Positions 6,411 to 17,400 of a stretch of DNA of 50,273 nucleotides are shown in pieces. Each line of letters starts with the position of its first letter. Position 1 is the stretch's first letter. The stretch covers positions 1 to 50,273 of the forward strand of contig JAFYGB010000039.1 of the NCBI GenBank assembly GCA_017543445.1, given 5' to 3'. Both the position numbers and the translations under genes were made by a program. The notes under the pieces were generated by a model. That model was not told the origin of the DNA and did not search any database. It saw only the letters and a list, made by a program, of their open reading frames with translations. This DNA comes from Lachnospiraceae bacterium. GTDB lineage: Bacteria > Bacillota > Clostridia > Lachnospirales > Lachnospiraceae.

Positions 6411-7286
6411 ATGACGATCACGCAATTGACGACATTTTTGAAGATCGCGGAGACGGGGAACTTTTCTGCTGCGGCCAATGAACTGGGCTACGCGCAGTCT
6501 ACGGTGACCATGCAGATCAAGCAACTGGAGGAAGAACTAGGCGTTATGCTGTTCGACCGCCTGGGGAAGTCTGTGAGCCTGACCGCGGCGGGAGAACGCT
6601 TGCTCGTACACGCGCGGAAGATGCAGCAGTTGGAGCGGGAGATCCTCGCCGATGTTCCGATGTCGGACGAACCCTCCGGCGTCTTGAAGCTCGGCATCTC
6701 CGAGTCGCTTTGCTACAATCGCTTCCCGCCGCTTTTGCTCGCGTATACGCGGGCGAACCCGAAGGTGGACATTCGTATCCAGTTCATCATGCATGATACA
6801 TTTCCCGAACAGTTGAAGAACGGAACCCTGGATCTGTGCTACACTCTGAACCCGCTCATCGAACGGGAGGACCTGCGCCTGCTCGGGAAGACCGAAGAAC
6901 GCTTGAGTTTCTATGCTGCGCCGACACATCCGCTGGCCGATCGCAAACGCGTCACGGAGCAGGATCTGGAGGATGTGCCCTTGCTTCTGACCGCGCACAA
7001 CTGCAGCTTCCGCAAGATGCTACTCGAGGATCTGGAGCGCGCCGGCGTACGTCCCAGGATCGCGCTGGAGACGAGCAGTAAGGAGATCCTGAAGCAATTT
7101 GCGGCAAATGAACTGGGCGTCGCTTTTATGCCCGAGATGGCGGCAGAAGAGGAGGTAAGAGCGGGAACGCTCGTCAAACTCGATTGGGCGGGCTGCGCAT
7201 TTCCGATCTACTCCCAGCTATTCGTCCATAAAGATAAGAACGTAAACCCCGCGATCCGCGCACTCGTAAAGATGATCGAAGGGTGA
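6411..7286 (+). CDS. LysR-family transcriptional regulator
   Basis: The 291-residue protein begins with a classic LysR winged helix-turn-helix (residues 1-60, including FSAAANELGYAQSTVTMQIKQLEEELG and LFDRLGKSVSLTAAGERLL). The periplasmic-binding-protein-like effector domain occupies about 90-290. It probably controls the divergently transcribed DinB-like gene through the palindrome between them and itself by autoregulation. The effector cannot be predicted. A clean ATG and full-length domains suggest a functional gene. Confidence 0.93.
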   Translation: MTITQLTTFLKIAETGNFSAAANELGYAQSTVTMQIKQLEEELGVMLFDRLGKSVSLTAAGERLLVHARKMQQLEREILADVPMSDEPSGVLKLGISESLCYNRFPPLLLAYTRANPKVDIRIQFIMHDTFPEQLKNGTLDLCYTLNPLIEREDLRLLGKTEERLSFYAAPTHPLADRKRVTEQDLEDVPLLLTAHNCSFRKMLLEDLERAGVRPRIALETSSKEILKQFAANELGVAFMPEMAAEEEVRAGTLVKLDWAGCAFPIYSQLFVHKDKNVNPAIRALVKMIEG

Positions 7287-7300
7287 TGTGATTTTCAGTG

Positions 7301-7446
7301 GCTGGCGGGGGGGGCGATCCACTAGGCCACTGGCCACCAAGAAGGCGGGAATAGGCTTATTTGGTTGCTTTTCATTAGCTAGCGGGGGCGAACGCCCAGA
7401 CGACCGGCCACCAAGAGTGCGGGAATAAGAACATCTGGTTGCTTTT
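7301..7446. repeat. Two-copy noncoding tandem repeat, ~70 bp units
   Basis: Unit 1 spans about 7301-7372 and unit 2 about 7378-7446. Both begin GCT(G/A)GCGGGGG, share GGCCACCAAGA followed by GCGGGAATA, and end GGTTGCTTTT. Unit 1 also contains an inverted repeat (CAGTGGC with GCCACTG). No gene is visible in either frame. The origin is unknown. Possibilities are a degenerate mobile-element end or a duplicated structured RNA. Confidence 0.7.
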
Positions 7447-7481
7447 GAACCTATCGAGTTAGATATATCGAAGGGGGCAGA

Positions 7482-7526
7482 AAAAGGCCTGTGAGAAAAC
7501 GAGAGATCGTTTTGTCACAGGCCTTT
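7482..7526. terminator. Bidirectional terminator between lysR and the giant surface-protein gene
   Basis: A long stem (AAAAGGCCTGTGA with TCACAGGCCTTT) has A-rich sequence on the left and T-rich sequence on the right. It can terminate the LysR transcript on the plus strand and the giant surface-protein transcript on the minus strand. Confidence 0.8.
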
Positions 7527-7554
7527 ATAGTTTTGTTATTATTTTAGATCCTTA

Positions 7555-10500
7555 TCAGATCTTCTTGTGGTGTTTACCGAAGTAAAAACCGAGGCACAGG
7601 AGCGTGCCGAAGCCCAACATGAAGATGTAAGGCAGCATATCGGTCGAATGACCGGTAGGCGCTACGACACGAGTGCCTGTGTTGTTGAATACAACAGTGA
7701 GACTGTTATCGAGCTGGTTGGCATCGTAACCGTTGATCGCCGGTTCGAACGAAGCGCCGAACTTCGATAAGAATTTGGACGTATTTGCTTCAGGCAACGT
7801 ATCAGGGTCACTGGGGTCCTGATCAGGGAAAACGATACCCTGCACATGCTGTGTTTCGACTTCGGTCGTATACCCATCTTTCTCTTCCTGATTGATGGAA
7901 AGAGTGAGCCTATATGCGGATGTGTAGTTCTTATTCGTGTTCTTATTGCAATAGACCACGTGGCCGGTCTTTATCGTTTGGCCACTGCTGTCGATCACAT
8001 CGATCACGATCGCATATACGTTGGGATTATACACAGTCGATCGGATTACTTTTACAATAACCGTGTACTGCTCGTTGTTCTTCAGGGTTGTAGTTACAGA
8101 GCCCCATCTCTGGTCGGGAGTACCGACGGAGTTCGTGGTGCTGGTTCCGAGTTTACCATATACCTTCTCATTTATGACAGAGATGGTATACGTGAACGTA
8201 TCGCCATCCTTTCCGTCCGTGACGTGGTTTTCCACGGTGAATGTAAATATCTGGGGCTGAAGTGCAGTCCACGATGTATATAGCGTCTTATCCGCAGACA
8301 CACCTTGTGTGAAATCAAAGGTGTTGTTGAGAATGGTACTATGTGTGGGCAACTGGGTATCCTTAATTCGGCTATTTACAGTTAACCAAGCTACAAAATT
8401 TGCATTGTTGTTAGACCAACTCGGATCTTTTGATGGATCCATGGGTTTCGGAACGGTTTCGCCGGGAGCCAGTTTGTATGTGACAAATCGGCTGTTCGGG
8501 CTTTCGCGATAGAAAACGTGCATTCCGTCCACATCGGTCGTATCAGGGCCGTTCCAAACATGGTAACCTGTGCCATCTCTCAGTAAGTCGAATGTGATCG
8601 TTACATAAGGAGCCCAGACAGCATACAGCGTTTGCTCGTAAGGAGGCTCTTTGCTGAAATCCCAAATATACTCGCGGGTAACAACATCCAGAAGTGTTTC
8701 GCCTTCTCCGGGAATCAGGTAGGTATCCGGTCCCCAGGTAACGGCTTCTGTACTGGTGAAGTCCTTATGTGCTGCCACATAAGGGTTCGTCGTCCATCCG
8801 ATAAAGAAGTAATCGGAACTCGTCGGATCGGCGGGCTTATACTGGTTGTTTACGATGTTTGCGGCATCGATGTAGTAGAGATCGGTATCCAGATCGGAGT
8901 GGACATAATCCGTGGAAGTTTCCGTCCAGTTACCGCCGTTTACATCGAAGTCGACTTGTGCATCGGGTACTTCTGTGTAGGTAACGATGAGACCGTCCGC
9001 GTCGAGTTGCAGGCTTCCGGAGTAGGTCGTTTCATAACCATTCGGTACATCCGTGCTGCCGGTTCCATACGGCGATGTGCTGCCATACTGGCCGCTGACG
9101 CTCATCTTCGTCTTTTGAACGTGATCGTTCATGGCCGTTGCGGTAAATGTATCGGTTCCTGCGGTAGCTGCGGGAAGAACGATCTTCACCTGATCATTGG
9201 CCGGAACGGTAAATGTACCGGAACTCTCTTCACGATCGTATTCACCGGTCACGGAGTTGACGATACGTATGGTATCGGTTCCGGTTCCGCTTAAGGAGAT
9301 CGTGATCGGTTCGGCGGTCGTGTTGACGAAGGTAACGTAGATCTTCGGCTCCCACATCGCGTAGAGCGTCATATTATCGTCTCTCGGGATGGAGATCACG
9401 GAGTCCGGACTATAGGCCGGAACGAAGGCGCTGCCGGTCGAAGGATTCCGAGGATCGGAATTCGGGTCGAAACCGATCAGCATGTAGTTGCCGTCGTTGC
9501 TGAAGAAGTTCGTACCGGTAATGCCGTCAAAAGTCTTCGTTGTTGCATAGCGATACAAGTGGATCGCCGTATTCGACTGGAAATCACCAAACAGGATCTG
9601 CGTCGGATGGTTAAGTGCATCCAGGTGATCTGCGGTATTGATCGTCGAACTGCCCGGAGCGTCGAGAGCAGGAAGCTGCGTCGCATCCGAAGTGTTTACA
9701 TATCCGCCATAAGGCTCATTTGCATCCAGGATCAGGTTCGTGATCTCGGGACGACGGGAGGAGTCTTCCTCCTTCTCGTAATAAGCTTGTAAGTGGATGA
9801 TCTTACCGGTTCCGCCGGCCAGATCGATTTCGGAAACCAACTCGGAGTCAACGATAAATTCGTCGCCCGGCTGGTAGTAGATCAGAGGTCCGTAGGGTAC
9901 CCAATCACGATAGGACTCACCATAGGTGCTGGGGCCATTGTCCCGTACTACGCGCCAACCACGGAATACGTAACCTGCGGTGACGTTCGTCGGAGCACGA
10001 AGGATGTTCGTGACAGCACGGTCGGAGTAGAGCTGAATGCTCGGGTTCTTCGGATCCGTCCATGCATCATCGCTGATCTGTCCGACAACCGCCGTAACGT
10101 GTCCGGTATCATCCTCATCCAGATAGTAAGGATTATACTTGATGTAGTATCCGCCATCATAACGCCACTGTGCGCGAAGTTCGATGTCGTTGTATACAGG
10201 GTCGTTGAAGTTGTACGGCATGGAAGCGACCGTGCCGTCGTCAAATACCTGATACCAACCCATGAAGGAATATTTGTCGCCGCTGCCTACTGGGCGATAA
10301 GGACCACTCACATAGGTATCACAGAACTGATCATAGGTAAGTTTAATTACGCCTGAGTAATAACCGTTCGGGTTATCCGAATCGGGAGTCAGACCACCAT
10401 CCACAACGTGACAGTAATACTGGTAGTAGTTTTGCAACTGGGTTTCGGTCACGTATACGGCGTTACGCAGGTCTGCGTTTAATCCCCAGTCACCATCGAT

Positions 10501-13500
10501 CGGAGCACCACTTAAGGTCTTACCAAACTGTGTATTGATGTAGTAATACCATTCTTGGTTCGGAGCAGTAGGATCATAGTAATTCGGATCACTCGGATTC
10601 TGCTCTTTATCCGTAAGCTTGACATAGTCACGGCGGATCGAGTATTCGCCGATCGGAGTGCCATAGGTCGCGTTAAAGTACGTCGACTGCGCGGTTTGGT
10701 GACCGGAATGTTTGTTATCGCTACCGGTCTGTACTCCAAAGCCAGTGTAGGCCGGATCCGTGTAATGGAAAGCGGCGCTTGCATCGTCGTAGTTGATATG
10801 GTCGATCACGCCGCCGGCGGGGTCGATCTTCACCACGTAGGTGAGTTCTCGCATGACGGGATAGAGGATGATGTTTTCATCCGGCATGTTCGTGTTGGCA
10901 AAATCAAACGGTTCGCCGATACCTGCTTCGTTATCAAACCAACCAACGAAGTAATAGCCTTCCTTCTGCGGGTCTTCATATTCGGGCTTCTTTGCGTCTG
11001 CGAGGGACTGACCGAGATAGTAAGAATCTATTTTCCAATCGGCTTCATTCTCGTACTTAAAGGTCAATGTGTACTGCTTCGGACGATAGAAGAAATATAC
11101 GTCATAGACTTTCTGCGTGGGATCGTCCGGATCTGTATGCAATGACGAATCATAGCAGCTGTAGATCATGTCGTAACCATCTTTCGTATCGCCGATCTGG
11201 TATTGCGGTTTAACGTTGGAGATAACGACCTTCGAAGAGCCAGGCTCGTAGAAGCTCTCACCTAGGATCGCGCTGACACCGACGGAATTCTCCGGATTTT
11301 TAGCCCACGTGGTCGCAGGGTACTGCGAGTAATCTGTGCCGGGGTACAATGTTACACCATCGGGTGTGGCACCCGGAACCGCCTGATAGAGTATGTGGTA
11401 TTTTTTGAAGCGATCGGATTTATTTGCTGTACCATAGTAGGCAACCAGGTGGTGTACATGGTTAGCGTTGATGATCTCGGTGCCTTCGCGATTGCTACAC
11501 AATTCTTTAGACATGTAGTCATATACGCCGTTGATATCCGGGTTTCGGTTGTTTACATCGCCGCCATCCTGACGTTCGTTTGCAATTTTGCAGTAGAGGC
11601 TTCCGTAATAAGCGGCCCAGATATACAGAGTCAGGTTGGCGCCTTCCTTATCCACAAAGGAGAAGTTTGGGTTCATATGAGAAGGCCACCGGTCGCCGAT
11701 ATAAGAACCATATTTTGCTTCGATAATGTACAGATTTGCGTCGTTCGCATCCTGTGCCGGATCCGGAATATAGTCGCCCATTACATTGGCATTTGTTGTT
11801 TCATAGGTAGAGTCATAGGTCACACCATTATAGGTCATGGAATAGAGACCGGGGTGAGAGGCAGAGGGTTTTCTTCCGTGATTCGGAGCCATATTGTATC
11901 CGAGCGTATCAGTGACGTGCGAGTCAAGGAACATGAACTCGATCCAGTTGCCGTCCCAAAGTTCCGCGGTCTTCTGATTACCACCGTTCTTTACATAGTT
12001 GTCGCGTCCGATATGGAAGACGAGCTTAAACGTCATGCGGCTGAAATATACGTTGATGACGGTGCTTCCATCACCTTTGATGACTTTTGAAGCATCGGAA
12101 AGAGCGGTGTTCAGTTCGAAGAACTTTCCGTCGCCCGCCGGAACGGCCTTAACACCATCGGTATCGTTATCTCCATCGTCGCTCAGGATCTTACCATCCA
12201 TTAAGCTGATCGATCCGTAGCCATAAACACTTACCATATAGGCGGCCAGATCACTCGGAGAGATCGAGGAACCGGAAGCATAATTCGTTCCGAGCTGTGC
12301 ATTCAGTTCAGAAGTCGTGATGACCTTTACTGAACTGGAAGTGTAGTTTTCTTTTTCGACCGGACTGATGACAGCGTTTTTACCCTGTTCGTTTTCTGTC
12401 CAGTAAACGATCGTGATCAGGGTGCCGCTCGGTGCCCAGTTCGCGTAAAGAGTGATTCGGTCGAGCGCATCGAAGAATCTCAAATGGCCGCCGGTCGTAT
12501 CGAAAAGAACCTGCGGATCATCGGATGTGGTTTGTGTAAGGGTACCGGTGCCATCGCCGTTATCGACGAGTTTCCATGCACCACAGTCAGCGCCATCGCT
12601 GATGATGCTGCCGTCTCCGTTGGAGACTTTAATAGCGGTGGTGTATACGGTAACGGTCTTCTGCGTGAATTCACCAGTGGTGCTGTAATCCAGATAGGTT
12701 ACATCGAAAGCAGCCGGAGTCGTCAGGTTCGTGATCAGACCGTTTGCATCCATTTTGGCAAATGCGTACCAGCCGTTGAAATCGTAACCTGCGCGCGTGG
12801 AAAGAGTCAGTGTATCAAATGCGTTCGTATCCGGATCGATCTGGGTTCCGGCCGGCATCGCACGTCCCCATGCTTCACGATACTCGGAAGCTACGTAGGT
12901 AGCGCCACTGCCGCTAGGGCCGGCTACGAAGTCCGCCCAACGAGCCTCGGTAAAGATCGGGTAGAGATCGATGCTCTCCGTATCTGTCTGGGGGGTCAAT
13001 GTCAGGTAAACGCCGCCATTGTCCGCGTTTACTTCTGCGCCGGTGCTGTCGACCGTGAGATAGGTCCTCCAATCCGGGTTCGTCTCAGTCCCTGCGTTGT
13101 ATTCCCAACCTGTGAATACGAGGTGCACGGGATCGGTGCTGGTGGAGCGGATATCACTGATCTTGATATCGATGGCATTATCGCCGCCCATCGCGATCAG
13201 TTTACGCGTCATTACGCTGTTCGTATCCGAACCATAAGGACGCAACATGAAACTTACGAAGTCGTACTTATCAAAAACGGGAGCCAGGAAAACGTGTACG
13301 TTTCCGTCTGCATCCGGAGTGCCGGAGCCGGAAACACTATTCAAACTCCAGTTGACCGTGGTACCATTCTGGTTGATGGTGATAGGATGCTCGAAGGAAA
13401 CCGATACCGGAACGTCCGGCCAGGTGAAGTACAAGTGACCATTCGAAGCGCTGATGCCGTTTTCATCGGTAACGCCGCTGACTTCGTGCGGAGTTACGAC

Positions 13501-14250
13501 ATACCAGCCATAGAAGAACTGGAACAGTTCGGTATTATCCGGATCCGGTTTGTTACCGGGATCGGCGATAAGTTCCAGAGACTCGCCGTCTTTCAGGATC
13601 TGCGTGGTCTGGAGATCATTTACCTTGTTTTTGAATGAATAAGGAGTACCCTCGAAGATGCCGGAATCTGCAGATGTCTCCGTTGCACCATCGCTAATGA
13701 AGTGGAAGATGACACGCGGAGTCACGACGTCGCCGCCTTCGTGCTCAACGATCACGTAGACGGAGAAGCCGGGCGCATCAAAAGAGACGTCACCATCCGC
13801 ATCGGGGGTGATGGTCGTTACGAGTTCCGGAGCCTCTGCTTCGTCCGGGATATGATATACAGCGAGCGTGGTGTCTTCATCCGCCAGAACGTCGCTGAAA
13901 TGGATCTGTACGGTGTTTTCTTCAGGCTGCCATTCGGTGCCTGAAGCCTGTGCTTCCGCGTCGGCGTAGATCGTGATATCGTACGCCGCCAGGACGGTCA
14001 TGCCTTCCAAATCTACCGTAACGGGCAATGCGGTCGCCACCGCATTCACGGGCAGAAGTCCCGTCAGGAAAACGGGAGCATCGGTCCGAAGCGGATCGGC
14101 GGAAGTATATTCTCGAAGTTCGACGGGCGCGGCCGTTGTTTCAGCCGCGGGGTCAGCGAAGAGCGTTATGAGATAGCCGGCTCCGGTGTCACTTACGAGC
14201 AACACAAAAGCCAAGATCAAAGCTAAGATCCGCTTGATCTTTTTGTTCAT
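7555..14250 (-). CDS. Giant cell-surface protein with InlB-type repeats and APTG sorting tail
   Basis: The 2231-residue secreted protein starts with a signal peptide (MNKKIKRILALILAFVLLVS). An N-terminal beta domain follows, then at least six InlB B-type (Listeria-Bacteroides) repeats recognisable by endings such as LYAMWEP, LYAVWAP, LYTSWTA, LYANWAP and ELRAQW. The body is Asp/Thr/Tyr-rich and contains no obvious enzyme motif, fitting an adhesin. The C-terminus reads VVAPTGHSTD, a ~20-residue hydrophobic span and KHHKKI. This is a wall-sorting signal whose LPxTG box is replaced by a VAPTG form. The start at 14250 was chosen because AAAGGTGGTGAG precedes it; upstream codons to 14307 lack a site. 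It is transcribed alone and away from the c-di-GMP gene. No sortase gene is in view. Confidence 0.88.
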   Translation of the reverse strand: MNKKIKRILALILAFVLLVSDTGAGYLITLFADPAAETTAAPVELREYTSADPLRTDAPVFLTGLLPVNAVATALPVTVDLEGMTVLAAYDITIYADAEAQASGTEWQPEENTVQIHFSDVLADEDTTLAVYHIPDEAEAPELVTTITPDADGDVSFDAPGFSVYVIVEHEGGDVVTPRVIFHFISDGATETSADSGIFEGTPYSFKNKVNDLQTTQILKDGESLELIADPGNKPDPDNTELFQFFYGWYVVTPHEVSGVTDENGISASNGHLYFTWPDVPVSVSFEHPITINQNGTTVNWSLNSVSGSGTPDADGNVHVFLAPVFDKYDFVSFMLRPYGSDTNSVMTRKLIAMGGDNAIDIKISDIRSTSTDPVHLVFTGWEYNAGTETNPDWRTYLTVDSTGAEVNADNGGVYLTLTPQTDTESIDLYPIFTEARWADFVAGPSGSGATYVASEYREAWGRAMPAGTQIDPDTNAFDTLTLSTRAGYDFNGWYAFAKMDANGLITNLTTPAAFDVTYLDYSTTGEFTQKTVTVYTTAIKVSNGDGSIISDGADCGAWKLVDNGDGTGTLTQTTSDDPQVLFDTTGGHLRFFDALDRITLYANWAPSGTLITIVYWTENEQGKNAVISPVEKENYTSSSVKVITTSELNAQLGTNYASGSSISPSDLAAYMVSVYGYGSISLMDGKILSDDGDNDTDGVKAVPAGDGKFFELNTALSDASKVIKGDGSTVINVYFSRMTFKLVFHIGRDNYVKNGGNQKTAELWDGNWIEFMFLDSHVTDTLGYNMAPNHGRKPSASHPGLYSMTYNGVTYDSTYETTNANVMGDYIPDPAQDANDANLYIIEAKYGSYIGDRWPSHMNPNFSFVDKEGANLTLYIWAAYYGSLYCKIANERQDGGDVNNRNPDINGVYDYMSKELCSNREGTEIINANHVHHLVAYYGTANKSDRFKKYHILYQAVPGATPDGVTLYPGTDYSQYPATTWAKNPENSVGVSAILGESFYEPGSSKVVISNVKPQYQIGDTKDGYDMIYSCYDSSLHTDPDDPTQKVYDVYFFYRPKQYTLTFKYENEADWKIDSYYLGQSLADAKKPEYEDPQKEGYYFVGWFDNEAGIGEPFDFANTNMPDENIILYPVMRELTYVVKIDPAGGVIDHINYDDASAAFHYTDPAYTGFGVQTGSDNKHSGHQTAQSTYFNATYGTPIGEYSIRRDYVKLTDKEQNPSDPNYYDPTAPNQEWYYYINTQFGKTLSGAPIDGDWGLNADLRNAVYVTETQLQNYYQYYCHVVDGGLTPDSDNPNGYYSGVIKLTYDQFCDTYVSGPYRPVGSGDKYSFMGWYQVFDDGTVASMPYNFNDPVYNDIELRAQWRYDGGYYIKYNPYYLDEDDTGHVTAVVGQISDDAWTDPKNPSIQLYSDRAVTNILRAPTNVTAGYVFRGWRVVRDNGPSTYGESYRDWVPYGPLIYYQPGDEFIVDSELVSEIDLAGGTGKIIHLQAYYEKEEDSSRRPEITNLILDANEPYGGYVNTSDATQLPALDAPGSSTINTADHLDALNHPTQILFGDFQSNTAIHLYRYATTKTFDGITGTNFFSNDGNYMLIGFDPNSDPRNPSTGSAFVPAYSPDSVISIPRDDNMTLYAMWEPKIYVTFVNTTAEPITISLSGTGTDTIRIVNSVTGEYDREESSGTFTVPANDQVKIVLPAATAGTDTFTATAMNDHVQKTKMSVSGQYGSTSPYGTGSTDVPNGYETTYSGSLQLDADGLIVTYTEVPDAQVDFDVNGGNWTETSTDYVHSDLDTDLYYIDAANIVNNQYKPADPTSSDYFFIGWTTNPYVAAHKDFTSTEAVTWGPDTYLIPGEGETLLDVVTREYIWDFSKEPPYEQTLYAVWAPYVTITFDLLRDGTGYHVWNGPDTTDVDGMHVFYRESPNSRFVTYKLAPGETVPKPMDPSKDPSWSNNNANFVAWLTVNSRIKDTQLPTHSTILNNTFDFTQGVSADKTLYTSWTALQPQIFTFTVENHVTDGKDGDTFTYTISVINEKVYGKLGTSTTNSVGTPDQRWGSVTTTLKNNEQYTVIVKVIRSTVYNPNVYAIVIDVIDSSGQTIKTGHVVYCNKNTNKNYTSAYRLTLSINQEEKDGYTTEVETQHVQGIVFPDQDPSDPDTLPEANTSKFLSKFGASFEPAINGYDANQLDNSLTVVFNNTGTRVVAPTGHSTDMLPYIFMLGFGTLLCLGFYFGKHHKKI

Positions 14251-14282
14251 AACACTCACCACCTTTCTGTAAAACTGGTCGT

Positions 14283-14317
14283 TTGATACATGGGCACACT
14301 TATGCACTATGTATCAA
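14283..14317. promoter_or_regulatory. 9-bp inverted repeat upstream of the giant surface-protein gene
   Basis: TTGATACAT (14283-14291) and ATGTATCAA (14309-14317) are perfect inverted copies separated by 17 bp, about 35-65 bp upstream of the minus-strand start. It may be an operator or a stem in the 5' untranslated RNA. Confidence 0.45.
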
Positions 14318-14354
14318 TTTATTTTACCTCGTACGCGGTCGGATGTCAAGTTTT

Positions 14355-14409
14355 TCCCGACTTTTTTCGGGATTTTTACACTTTCTTTCCCTATGGGAAA
14401 GACTTTTTT
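14355..14409 (+). terminator. Two tandem hairpins each followed by a T run
   Basis: Hairpin 1 has a 6-bp stem (TCCCGA with TCGGGA) followed by TTTTT at 14373-14377. Hairpin 2 has a 7-bp stem (CTTTCCC with GGGAAAG, 14385-14401) followed by TTTTTT. Both have terminator form only on the plus strand, although no plus-strand gene lies upstream within 7 kb. They would block antisense or leader transcription entering the c-di-GMP gene. Confidence 0.5.
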
Positions 14410-14496
14410 CGCTTTTTTCTCTAAAATCTGCGGGAAATATAGAAAACGCAAGGTGTTTGTGCTATGATAAAAGTAGAAAAGAAGGGAGCGTATGTT

Positions 14497-17400
14497 ATGA
14501 TCGATGTACTTACTGCGCATATATCATTTTTGTTATTTGAAGCGATCTTCTGCCTTCTTTCGGCCTTAGTCTACTCAGTTAGCAAGGATCCCCTTCGTAT
14601 TCGAAAGTCGGTAGTTCTTTCGTTAAATCTGTCTTGCGGAGTCATGTTGATCTGCGAGTATCTTTTTTATGTCTATCGGGGCAGTAAAACTCCGACAGAC
14701 GTATTTATCATGCACTTAGTGAACGCGGGCGTTTACTACATGATCATATTGTTGCTTTTATTCTACGCGATGCTGGTGGGCGTCCGTCTGTTCGATCGTT
14801 TCGACCTGAAGGCCGACATGCCCTGCCGGAAGCGCACTATTGCTGTGTGCGTAGTCGTAGTGGTCGGCATCATCCTCATCACCGTTTCGCAGTTCACAGG
14901 CATCTATTATTATTTTGACTCGGACAATGTTTACCAGCGCGGACCGTTGTTCTGGCTGGCCGCGGTCATCCCCACGTTCGGCGCGTGTCTGGTCGCTTCG
15001 GTCGTTCTGCAGCATAAGGAGAGGACGACGCTGAGCCAGCGCATGATCCTGCTTTCTTATGTCGCTCTGCCCATGGCAGGCGAGGTGCTCCAGAGCCTGT
15101 TCTACGGAAACTCGCTGATGAACATCTGCGTCGGCGTATCCGTCCTGATGGTGTTCTTCGAGAACATGATCCACAAAGAAAAAGAGATCTACATAGCATC
15201 GCGTACCGAGGCCCGCACGGGATTGGCGAACGAGCACGGCTACGTCGAATGGCTGAATTCCATGAAGGGAAATCCGGAACTGAAGGAATACGCGGCCGTG
15301 GTCTTCGACCTTCGGAAATTCTCCGAGATCAACCGCATCTACGGAATCGAGAACGGTAACCGCGTTCTGGCCGGTTTCGGTAACATCATGCTGGGCCTGG
15401 TCGAAAAGGACGAGATCCTGGGCCGACAGTATGGTAATAAATTCGTAGCGATCATCAAAAAGAAGAATTTGGACAGCTGCCTGAAGGTCTTGAAGGGCGT
15501 TGAGGTACCGTTTACAAATATCATAACGGGGCAGGAGGAACGAGTCACATTGTCCGCCCACATCGGCGTATACATGATCGACCGCACCGACCTGAAGGGT
15601 GAGGACATCCTGATCCTCGCGTCCCACGCGCTCGGCGAAGCAAAAGAAAAAGACACGGAAGATGTCGTATGGCTGACACAGGAGACCATCGACGCGATCG
15701 CCGAGAAAAAGAAGCTGGAGAGCGACATCCGGGCCGGTATCGCGAACGGAGAGTTCCGTCCGTTCTACCAGCCGAAGGTCAACTCGAAGACCGGTAAACT
15801 CTGCGGTGCCGAAGCATTGACCCGATGGTTCCACAACGACAAGATAATATCTCCGGGCGTATTCATCCCGATCATGGAAGCGAACGACACGGTCTGCCTG
15901 CTGGATTATTTCATTCTGAAGACAGTCTGCGCGGATATCGCGAGCTGGCTGGAGGAGGGCATCGATGTTCCGGTGATCTCGGTAAACTGCTCGAGACGAA
16001 ACCTGACCGACCCGAACCTGGCGCAGCACATTGACCAGGTCGTACAGGAGGCCGGCATCCCGAAGAACCTCATCGAGATCGAGGTGACGGAGAGCAGCGA
16101 CGAATTCTCCATCGGCGTGCTGAGCTACTTTGTCGACGCTCTGCACGAACTGGGCTACAAAGTATCCATCGACGATTTCGGCAGCGTCAGCTCGTCATTG
16201 ACCCTGCTTCGCGAGGTATCCTTCGATACACTGAAGATCGATAAAGGTTTCGTGGACAATGTAAACGATAAAGACATCGCGATCCTGACCTATATCGTTA
16301 AGCTGGCCAGAGAGATCCGGCTGGATACGGTGGCCGAGGGCGTCGAGCAGAGAACCCAGATCGAGATCCTGAACGACCTCGGCGTGGATGTCATCCAGGG
16401 TTACTATTACGACCGGCCGCTACCGAAGGAGGATATGACGGAGAGACTGAAGTCACCGAATTATGTAACGGATCGATCCGCGGGTGACCGTTCCGCGACG
16501 GAACCGTCGGCCGGTGTAGAAAGCGAAGAGAGATGTATAGTGGATTCCGAGAGGAGGCCCGGCGTGGATTATAGAGATTTCGTGGAAAAATTCAATCGAG
16601 TCGCCTGTGTATTGTCCGTAGACCTGACCGAAGAGGACGATAACAAACGGTATATGGTCGTGGATGCAAATGAAGCCTATAAGCACACGGTCGTTCAGAA
16701 TTTGGAGGACTTTGTGACGAATGTGCCTTACACGCGTTACATCCCGAAGGCTCAGAATTTTGAGAGTCTGTGTGACGACTGTGTCCGCAAAAACCGGCCG
16801 ATCCACACATATTTCGATATCGAGTTATACAATGCCTGGATGGAGGTTTTCCTGACGCCGCTGACGTCAGATGATCCGAATAAGGGCATCATTCTGTTCT
16901 CCTATGAGATGAACCCAAAGGCGGAGATCGAAAAACTCACGGACGTTTCGTCCGAGACGGCGCTGCATGTGATCAAGACCTGTCTCAAACTTCGTGAAAC
17001 GAATGATTTCCAGAAAGCGATCGATTCCGTTGTGGAGGACATCCGCGTGCAGTGCGGCGCGAAAGGCTGCCGCATCCTTCTGACGGATTTCGCGAACCGT
17101 CGCTGCTCCGTCTTAAGTGAGGCGAAGATCGACGATCCCGATATCCTTCCTATGGCATCCTATCTGGACGATGATTTCTTCAGCATCGTCGAGACCTGGC
17201 CGCGCCTGATCAACAAGAGCAATTGTTACATCATCACGAACGAGAAGGATATGGAAAATGCCGCTAAGATCTCCCCGGAGTGGGTGGCATCCTTAAAGAT
17301 CGCGGACGTCGAGCGACTCGTTATGTTCCCTCTTCGTTCTAACGATGAGACCATCGGCTACATGTGGGCCGCGAATTTCGATGAGACGAAGACGCTTATG

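Noticed and set aside
12484-13638. 384-codon plus-strand frame inside the giant surface-protein gene
   Set aside because: It is antisense to clear InlB-repeat coding sequence. It has no ribosome site and low-complexity composition.
14758-16146. 462-codon minus-strand frame
   Set aside because: It is antisense to the GGDEF/EAL coding region, rich in Asp/Gln/Arg and without domain features.
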